Below, in pieces: positions 15,470 through 20,247 of a DNA stretch of 20,247 nucleotides (within the stretch, counting starts at the first letter, position 1; the number at the start of each line of letters is the position of its first letter). Under the pieces are notes generated by a model, which saw only the letters and a program-made list of their open reading frames with translations, was not told the origin of the DNA and made no database searches. The translations under genes were made by a program, and so were the position numbers. Origin of the DNA: Clostridia bacterium (GTDB lineage: Bacteria; Bacillota_A; Clostridia; Oscillospirales; CAG-272); contig JAFXWT010000379.1 in assembly GCA_017542695.1 (NCBI GenBank), positions 1 through 20,247 of the forward strand, written 5' to 3'.

Positions 15470-15916
15470 ATGAACGACAAATACAAAGCTCTTCTTCTCA
15501 GAAATCAGCTTTGTTTTCCGATCTATGCCGCATCAAATCTGATAATACGGAAATACAAGCCGTTGCTTGACGCGCTCGATCTGACTTACACGCAGTATAT
15601 CGTGATGATGGTGCTGTGGGAAGAAGGGCAAGCGAACGAAAAGCTGCTTTGCGAAACGCTGTGCCTTAAATCGAACACAGTGACGCCGCTTCTCAAAAAG
15701 CTGTGTGACAAGGGGTATATCGAAAAAACGAAAGACACGGGCGACGAGCGCAATCTCGTTATCACGCTAACGGAAGAGGGCAGAAAGCTTCGGAACAGAG
15801 CGATCAGCGTTCCCGAATGCATCGCAAAGGAATTTCATCTGACTGCGGATGAAGCGTTCACTTTATATCGTCTACTATATAAAATTATAAATGAAGAAAA
15901 GGAGACAGAACAATGA
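15470..15916 (+). CDS. ohrR: OhrR-like MarR-family peroxide-sensing repressor
   Basis: A 148-residue winged-helix repressor. The start is placed at ATG 15470, not the in-frame GTG at 15461, because the GTG lies within the ribosome site GAGGTGAT and because this start puts the key residues at Cys15, Tyr29 and Tyr40, exactly as in Bacillus subtilis OhrR. The N-terminal NQLCFPIYAAS matches OhrR closely. The DNA-binding helices are around residues 60-90 (LCETLCLKSNTVTPLLKKL), followed by the wing (EKTKDTGDERNLVITLT). With a single N-terminal sensing Cys, oxidation by organic hydroperoxides should release DNA. The stop overlaps the next start as ATGA (15913-15916), so it is translated together with the peroxidase. 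A palindromic operator covers its promoter. Confidence 0.93.
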   Translation: MNDKYKALLLRNQLCFPIYAASNLIIRKYKPLLDALDLTYTQYIVMMVLWEEGQANEKLLCETLCLKSNTVTPLLKKLCDKGYIEKTKDTGDERNLVITLTEEGRKLRNRAISVPECIAKEFHLTADEAFTLYRLLYKIINEEKETEQ

Positions 15917-16458
15917 AAACAGTTTACGATTTCACGGTTAAAGACAGAAAAGGCAACGATGTAAATCTCGGCGAATACGCGGGGAAGGTGCTCCTCATTG
16001 TAAACACGGCGACGGGATGCGGCTTCACTCCTCACTACGAACCGCTTGAGGCGATGTATAAGGAGCTGAAAGACAAGGGATTTGAGATACTCGATTTCCC
16101 CTGCAATCAGTTTGCAAATCAGGCGCCCGGCGACGAAGAGGAGATCCATACTTTCTGCACGATGAAATTCGGCGCGGATTTCCCGCAGTTCAAAAAGATA
16201 GACGTGAACGGCGAAACGGCCGAGCCGCTTTTCGCTTTTCTTGCGACGGAAAAGCCGTTTGAGTCGTTCGGCAAAGGACTTAAAAATGCGGCTTTGAAAA
16301 AATTCGCCGATATGAACAACAAGAAATTCGGCGACAAAGCGTATATCAAATGGAACTTTACGAAATTCCTCATCGACCGCGAGGGAAAAGTCGTCGCTCG
16401 CTTTGAGCCGACGGCAGATATGGCTGAAGTGGAAGCCGCTGTAAAGGCTTTAATATAA
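15913..16458 (+). CDS. Glutathione-peroxidase-family thiol peroxidase (BsaA-like)
   Basis: A 181-residue peroxidase of the GPx family that reduces hydroperoxides in the cytoplasm. The catalytic tetrad is visible: Cys36 in TATGCGFTPHY, Gln66 in FPCNQF, and Trp147/Asn148 in IKWNFTKFLID. The peroxidatic residue is Cys, not selenocysteine. Cys82 (HTFCTMKFGADFP) is at the place of the resolving Cys of thioredoxin-dependent GPx enzymes, so the reductant is probably thioredoxin rather than glutathione. In Bacillus, OhrR controls ohrA. Here the peroxidase replaces Ohr as the gene coupled to the repressor (4-base overlap). Expression is thus expected to be induced by organic peroxides. Confidence 0.94.
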   Translation: MKTVYDFTVKDRKGNDVNLGEYAGKVLLIVNTATGCGFTPHYEPLEAMYKELKDKGFEILDFPCNQFANQAPGDEEEIHTFCTMKFGADFPQFKKIDVNGETAEPLFAFLATEKPFESFGKGLKNAALKKFADMNNKKFGDKAYIKWNFTKFLIDREGKVVARFEPTADMAEVEAAVKALI

Positions 16459-16478
16459 GAACAGGATGAACAACGTAT

Positions 16479-17420
16479 ATGGAGATTAAAGCAGTCAAAT
16501 TCAGAAAAGACGGATTTTATACGCAGCCCATGGTATTTGGCGGAGAAGAAGGTCCGGACAAATTCGATAAGAATATCCGCTACCGCGGAAGTTTACAGAA
16601 CTATCTGATCGACACCGGTGATGAGGTTATTCTTGTTGATACGGGTATTCCCGCCGGCACACCGGAGGAGGCGCCGGACGAAAACAGCATCGCATTCACG
16701 GGAAGAGATATATGCACATATATGGAGGCGTTTGCCGCTCTTGGCTATAAGCCGGAGCAGGTGACAAAGATTCTTTTGACGCACCGGCATTCCGATCATT
16801 CCGGCGAGCTGAAGTCTTTCCCGAAAGCAAAGATTTACGTGAATGCAGATGAACTTTCCGCAGATGAACTGCAAGGCATCCCGAATATCGTTCCCGTGAC
16901 GTTTACAGACGGCGCCTATTACAATTTCCCCGAGAGTCAGAAAATTCAGGATGGGATTTATTTCATCAGGGCGAAGGGACATACGAACGGCAACAGCATC
17001 ATAATTGTGGAGCTTGACGGTCTGTTTTATATGATCCACGGGGATATTACCTATGTGGATGAAGCGCTTTATGAGGATAAGCTCTCTGTCGTTTACGATG
17101 ATCTTGCGGCTGCCCGTGAAACGCAGAACAGGGTTCGTGAATTCGTTCGCAATCATCCGACTGTATATTGCGGAACGCATACCCCGCAGGGTTATGAGAA
17201 TCTGGAAGCAAAGCGTGTGATGGACTTGGACGATCCCGTTCCGACTGTGCTCGCGGAGGTTGACTTTACATCGCAGCAGGCAAGCGGCAAATATGTCTGC
17301 TCCATCTGCGGATATGTGTATGATCCTGCGGAGCATGACGGCGTTGCATTTGAAGATTTGCCGGAGGACTGGAAATGTCCGCGCTGCAAACAGCCGAAGG
17401 AGAAGTTCAACAAGGCCTGA
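16479..17420 (+). CDS. Metallo-beta-lactamase-fold protein fused to C-terminal rubredoxin
   Basis: A 313-residue fusion. Residues about 35-245 are a metallo-beta-lactamase-fold domain of the lactonase-like type. The metal ligands are THRHSDH (His102, His104, Asp106, His107), GHTNG (His168), HGDIT (Asp189) and CGTHT (His234). Residues about 270-313 are a rubredoxin with both Cys pairs: CSICGY (274/277) and CPRC (300/303). The flavodiiron proteins of anaerobes also join an MBL fold to redox domains, but here there is no flavodoxin part, and the His/Asp set is closer to that of a hydrolase. It could be an iron redox enzyme or a hydrolase with an electron-transfer tail. It follows the peroxidase by 20 bases, so an oxidative-stress role is likely by context. 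By eye its codons look less biased to TCG, ACG and GAC than its neighbours. Confidence 0.9.
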   Translation: MEIKAVKFRKDGFYTQPMVFGGEEGPDKFDKNIRYRGSLQNYLIDTGDEVILVDTGIPAGTPEEAPDENSIAFTGRDICTYMEAFAALGYKPEQVTKILLTHRHSDHSGELKSFPKAKIYVNADELSADELQGIPNIVPVTFTDGAYYNFPESQKIQDGIYFIRAKGHTNGNSIIIVELDGLFYMIHGDITYVDEALYEDKLSVVYDDLAAARETQNRVREFVRNHPTVYCGTHTPQGYENLEAKRVMDLDDPVPTVLAEVDFTSQQASGKYVCSICGYVYDPAEHDGVAFEDLPEDWKCPRCKQPKEKFNKA

Positions 17421-17620
17421 CCGCTCCGGCTTGACATAGTCCGGTCGCAAGTACAGGTCATGGCTCTGTTGCCATCACAGGCGGCGGGGAGCGGCAAAAA
17501 TGATCCTCCACCAACCGGAAAAAACCAATCTTGAAAGAGCAAAAATAATCCCCGTCGTCGAGGGCGACACGGGTTTTGCGCCGGAAAGCGCGGTCAATGA
17601 ACAAAAGGGAGCGGACAGAT
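17421..17620 (+). other. Spacer after the OhrR operon
   Basis: About 200 bases with no clear terminator or promoter. A GACCG...CGGTC dyad (about 17419-17453) has no T-run. A possible short frame starts at ATG 17500 behind GGGGAG, but it runs into the next gene in another frame and matches nothing I know; I do not call it a gene. Confidence 0.3.
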
Positions 17621-18298
17621 ATGGAAATCTCACAAAAACGCAAAATCATTTCTCTTTTTTTGAAAGCGGTCGTCATCATATCGGCTGTTGTCGGAATTAT
17701 ACTCAGCGCCGTCGCCGCGAAGGACATATTTATGGGCGGCGGCAGAGTATTCATGTACTTTACGATCCAGTCGAATATCGCCGTCGCGCTTGTTGAGCTG
17801 GTCGGATTTGTGCTCATTTTACATAATAAGAGCGTCGGCAACGCTTGGTTTATCATAAAACTCGTATTCACCGTTTCGATCACCCTGACAGGCGCGGTGT
17901 TTACGTTTATTCTCGCGCCGACTCTGGGCAAGTTCGCGTGGAACGCGCAGAACGTGCTGACTCACGTTGTCGTTCCCGTTTTTGCCGTCGCCGATTTCTT
18001 TGTGACGGGAATATACGGTGAGATCAAAAAAAGACACGTCTTTTTCGTTGTGCTCCCGCCTTTCGCGTACGCAATATACGCGGGAGTCGGCTACGCTTTC
18101 GGCTGGGAGTTTTCCGAGGGCGCGAACTACCCGTATTTCTTTCTAAACTGGGGCAGCCCCGCGGGCGCGTTCGGATTTACGGACAAACTGCCGTTTATGG
18201 GGTGCGTGTGGTGGATAATCGCGCTGCTCGCTCTCCTGCTTGCCGTCGGTTTCGGCTATCTTGCGATAATCGACAAAACCAAAAAGAGAAAACAATAA
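17621..18298 (+). CDS. Pr6Pr-family multi-pass membrane protein
   Basis: A 225-residue membrane protein with about six hydrophobic segments (roughly residues 10-30, 48-68, 76-100, 108-130, 142-165 and 195-218). The motif YFTIQSN at 46-52 is typical of the Pr6Pr/FAR-17a-AIG1-like family. The role of its bacterial members is unknown. In-frame upstream starts exist at 17576 and 17597, but AAGGGAGCG is well placed only for ATG 17621, and this start avoids a charged N-terminal extension. The C-terminal tail (DKTKKRKQ) is basic and cytoplasmic. Two bases after its stop the recombinase remnant begins, so the gene probably marks the left edge of an old insertion, yet its reading frame looks complete. 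Confidence 0.8.
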   Translation: MEISQKRKIISLFLKAVVIISAVVGIILSAVAAKDIFMGGGRVFMYFTIQSNIAVALVELVGFVLILHNKSVGNAWFIIKLVFTVSITLTGAVFTFILAPTLGKFAWNAQNVLTHVVVPVFAVADFFVTGIYGEIKKRHVFFVVLPPFAYAIYAGVGYAFGWEFSEGANYPYFFLNWGSPAGAFGFTDKLPFMGCVWWIIALLALLLAVGFGYLAIIDKTKKRKQ

Positions 18299-18300
18299 GC

Positions 18301-18453
18301 AAACGGCTTTGTCACACGGACATCGAAACAACCGCAAATATTTACACTCACGTCAGGCAATCAATAACGATCGCACTCGAAAAAGACTTTCAAAATTCAA
18401 TAAAAAAGGGATATCCGATAAAGATATCCCTTTTTGAATTCCGGCATTTATAA
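18301..18453 (+). pseudogene. Tyrosine recombinase (integrase) 3' remnant
   Basis: The frame beginning right after the membrane-protein stop reads KRLCHTDIETTANIYTHV, the C-terminal box of phage/ICE tyrosine recombinases (usually LGHxxIxTTxxIYTHV) with the catalytic Tyr encoded at 18343-18345. The usual Gly before His is Cys. Everything upstream of this box (the Arg motifs and the DNA-binding domain) is missing, and no start codon or ribosome site serves the fragment. The last codons run into the terminator hairpin. It is a non-functional relic of an integrated element; about 51 codons remain. Confidence 0.8.
18403..18435. terminator. Bidirectional Rho-independent terminator
   Basis: AAAAAGGGATATC and its exact complement GATATCCCTTTTT form a 13-bp stem around a 7-base loop, with A-run and T-run at the ends, so it can work on both strands. 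It ends transcription coming from the membrane-protein gene and may have been the terminator of the integrase. Confidence 0.88.
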
Positions 18454-18521
18454 ATGAACATGAGTGATCAAAAAATGGCTTGGTTATCACTTGACGCCAA
18501 ATAACCGAAAAAATGAAAAAC

Positions 18522-18560
18522 AAAAAAGTCCGAAAACATAGCGTTCATCGGACTTTTTTT
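18522..18560. terminator. Rho-independent terminator, second copy in the relic region
   Basis: AAAAAAGTCCGA (18522-18533) pairs perfectly with TCGGACTTTTTT (18548-18559) around a 14-base loop, followed by more T. It is symmetrical, so it may serve either strand, for example the minus-strand remnant at 18852. Confidence 0.85.
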
Positions 18561-18713
18561 GGTCTGAGTGACTGGAGCTTTCACAGCGGCCTCTACCACC
18601 CCAATCTCCTAAAATTTACCAATTTTGGCGATTATTTTCGAGTAATTTTTGAGAAATTAAGGTATTATCCGACTTTTTCAAATAATATACTGGTAACGTT
18701 TTGCACCGATTTG

Positions 18714-18780
18714 GTTCAATATTTGAACATCATTGCACCAAACATTGCACCAAATAGATTGAACTTTAGCAAAAGTTCAA
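18714..18780. repeat. Cluster of short direct and inverted repeats
   Basis: GTTCAA-TAT-TTGAAC (18714-18728), a tandem repeat CATTGCACCAAA twice (18731-18754), and TTGAACTTT-AGCA-AAAGTTCAA (18759-18780) follow one another. A further TTGCACC lies at about 18700. Such clusters are seen at recombinase-binding or regulatory ends of mobile elements; the function here is unknown. Confidence 0.6.
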
Positions 18781-18851
18781 GGTTTTGTGTTAAAAACATT
18801 ATATCACAAAAACGCGTCAAAAGAAAGTATTTTTTGATTTTTTCAATTACA

Positions 18852-19385
18852 TCACCGCACAATGCCGTTCAAGTATTCTTCCACATTCATATAGTGGATA
18901 CCTGCCGCATCTGCGGGCTCACCGCGATAGATCACATATTTACCTGCGATCCTGCCGAAACGGTGTTCAACGGCGGCGCATTTGTCTTCATCGATCAGAT
19001 GATGATACTGCTCGGGGACAAGTTCTCGGCTATGTTTGATTTCATAAATGCCGCATGTCAAAGTTGTAGGGTCGTAAACGACCATATCGAACTCATCAAC
19101 CGCAAACTGAACGTGATATATTTCTTTCTTCGGGAAAGCGAGTTTCGTTTCGAGCAGTACGATCTCTTCCATAATGAACCCTCTTACAGTATCGAGTATA
19201 CGTTCGAGAACATACTGACGTTCGGAAATATCCAGATAATTGAATTTCTCGTCAATAATCAGTGAATTCACAAGTGCCTCCGCAAGCGCGTAACGCATAC
19301 CGGGTTGACTGAATACTGGTTTTGCAGTGTGCATTCCGGTTTCGGGCAGATAGATTTGATCGATATGATACTTTCTTCCATTGTA
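18852..19385 (-). pseudogene. 5'-truncated ATPase-type protein, C-terminal PD-(D/E)XK-like remnant
   Basis: The longest ATG frame (19334 down to 18852) gives 160 residues, but recognisable sequence continues upstream of that Met (IDQIYLPETG) until a TGA at 19386-19388. The remaining part resembles the C-terminal domain of the large, variable AAA-type ATP-binding proteins (DUF4143-like) common in Clostridia: FSQPGMRYALAEALVNSLI, MEEIVLLET, QFAVDEFDMVVYD, GIYEIKHS. Asp83 and Glu98-x-Lys100 would form a PD-(D/E)XK-type nuclease triad. The P-loop ATPase half normally found before it is absent, and no ribosome site precedes the Met. I judge it a decayed fragment, though a stand-alone nuclease-like protein is possible. 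The family assignment is from memory of motif text. Confidence 0.65.
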
Positions 19386-19527
19386 TCATAGGAGGGTTCT
19401 TTTTTCAATGTCCGTTTTTACTGGACTTGTTCACTTTTTTTACAGAATAAAATCCGCGCTCTTTGTGCAATAATAACTAATAATTATGTATAAAATCTCT
19501 GTTTTTAACGAAAATGACGAAAATGTG
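19386..19527. other. AT-rich spacer at the right edge of the relic region
   Basis: About 140 bases of AT-rich DNA between the ATPase remnant and the lipoprotein promoter. I see no gene, terminator or repeat in it. Confidence 0.4.
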
Positions 19528-19556
19528 TTGACAAACCGTTGTCTGAATGATAAAAT
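19528..19556 (+). promoter_or_regulatory. Sigma-A promoter of the substrate-binding lipoprotein
   Basis: TTGACA (19528-19533), 17 bases, TAAAAT (19551-19556). The leader to ATG 19675 is about 110 bases and contains a small CGCC-TCAC-GGCG-type hairpin near 19614-19628; I recognise no riboswitch in it. Confidence 0.85.
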
Positions 19557-19674
19557 AAAATACGTCAAAATTTAGGAAAAAATTGACTTTGCAAGACGGT
19601 TTTTCATCGGTATGAGCGCCTCACGGCGTTTATATAAAACAACACTTAAAATTTTAATAAAGCGAGGAAGCATT

Positions 19675-20247
19675 ATGAAAAAACTTTTGGCATTTGTTAT
19701 TGCCGTTCTGATGATCGTTCCGTTCATTATGACAAGCTGCGGCGGCGCAAAAACCACGAGCGACGTTCAGAAGATCATTCAGGAAGCGCAGAAGATGTCT
19801 CTCGAAGAGCTTGCTAAAAAAGCCATCGAAGAGTCAAACGGCAAGAAATTCTACGGCGTGGGCAACTCCAGTCGCGGCAAGAGCGCTCTCCCGCTCTTCA
19901 TCGAATATCTGCAGTCGATAGATCCGAGCTACACGCTTGAATTTGACTGGCAGCAGCCGAAAAACAACAAGATCTTCGATCAGCTTACGGCTGAGTCCAA
20001 GAAGGCGACAGGCACATACGCCATGACGCTTATCCAGGACGGTAACCAGATCGAAAGCAAGATGGTACAGACAGGCATCCTTGACACGTTCATTCCGAAG
20101 GCATGGGCAGAAGCCAACAAAGTTGACGCTTCGAAATACACGGGTTATCTCCCGCTTCAGACGCTGAACAAAGTCTTTATGTTCAACACGACAGGCACAA
20201 AGACGTTCGACAACTGCTGGGACTATGTTGCGGAAGGCGCACACGGA
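19675..20247 (+). CDS. ABC transporter substrate-binding lipoprotein, 3'-partial
   Basis: 191 residues up to the window edge. The N-terminus is a lipoprotein signal (MKKLLAFVIAVLMIVPFIMTSC) with the modified Cys at residue 22 and GG after it. After a short helical linker comes the start of a periplasmic-binding-protein fold: KKFYGVGNSSRGKSALPLFIEYLQ, then LEFDWQQPKNNKIFDQLTAES and YAMTLIQDG. This pattern fits extracellular solute-binding proteins of the iron(III)/polyamine/sugar type (SBP family 1-like), with the permease and ATPase genes expected to the right, outside the window. GAGGAAG lies seven bases before the ATG. It has its own strong promoter, so it starts a new operon to the right of the relic region. 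The ligand cannot be predicted from this fragment. Confidence 0.85.
   Translation, partial: MKKLLAFVIAVLMIVPFIMTSCGGAKTTSDVQKIIQEAQKMSLEELAKKAIEESNGKKFYGVGNSSRGKSALPLFIEYLQSIDPSYTLEFDWQQPKNNKIFDQLTAESKKATGTYAMTLIQDGNQIESKMVQTGILDTFIPKAWAEANKVDASKYTGYLPLQTLNKVFMFNTTGTKTFDNCWDYVAEGAHG

Larger units (their letters stand above)
18454..18851. other. AT-rich relic region with terminator and repeats, no gene
   Basis: About 400 bases without a credible gene; composition drops to strongly AT. It holds the terminator at 18522-18560, a GGTTAT...ATAACC dyad (about 18482-18506), a tandem 12-base repeat (18731-18754) and two inverted repeats (18714-18728 and 18759-18780). A long plus-strand open frame starting at 18513 crosses the ATPase remnant in antisense and is not believable as a gene. 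This looks like the end region of a decayed integrated element. Confidence 0.5.

Noticed and set aside
17500..17796. Plus-strand open frame with a fair ribosome site
   Set aside because: It overlaps the Pr6Pr-like gene in another frame and its sequence turns Arg/His-rich there, as expected for a shadow frame.
18513..19265. Plus-strand open frame of 250 codons
   Set aside because: Its second half is antisense to the ATPase remnant, it starts inside a terminator region, and its composition follows AT-rich DNA rather than codon use.

Overview
The window reads like the chromosome of a Bacillota (Clostridia-type) bacterium, probably anaerobic and uncultured. The reasons are strong GGAGG-type ribosome binding sites, textbook sigma-A promoters with 17-bp spacers and extended -10 boxes, lipoproteins with short signal peptides, a Bacillus-style OhrR, a rubredoxin domain, and STAS/anti-sigma-type regulatory domains. 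Coding DNA is moderately GC-rich with many GAC, GCG, TCG and ACG codons; promoters are AT-rich. I saw no tRNA, rRNA or CRISPR array. All calls come from reading the sequence; no database was searched.

Left block (1-6953, all minus strand). Two tandem operons appear to form one signalling unit. The first (promoter 6997-7025) encodes a GAF domain fused to a LolD/MacB-type ABC ATPase, followed by a 1154-residue FtsX-type permease with two long coiled coils. The second (promoter 2172-2200) encodes two small cyclic-nucleotide-binding proteins without DNA-binding domains and then a PAS-class III nucleotide cyclase that runs off the left edge. A cyclase, stand-alone cyclic-nucleotide receptors and a GAF-gated ABC system side by side is the most interesting arrangement here.

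Middle block (7386-17420, all plus strand). In order: a GH116 glycosidase; a cyclophilin-like-fold lipoprotein; an alpha/beta hydrolase; a two-gene chromate-type (CHR) transporter; a single-chain STAS-kinase-HATPase regulator with a PHP-domain phosphoesterase, closed by a strong terminator; and a peroxide-stress operon of OhrR, glutathione peroxidase and a metallo-beta-lactamase/rubredoxin fusion, starting from a consensus promoter inside a perfect palindrome. Near-identical extended -10 promoters (TTGCAT, 17 bp, TAMACT) precede the glycosidase, the chromate operon and the STAS-kinase operon, so these may be co-expressed.

Right block (17421-20247). A Pr6Pr-like membrane protein is followed two bases later by the last codons of a tyrosine recombinase, two strong terminators, an AT-rich stretch with repeats and the C-terminal remnant of an ATPase-type protein on the minus strand. 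This looks like a decayed mobile-element insertion. A substrate-binding lipoprotein with its own promoter starts at 19675 and runs off the right edge.
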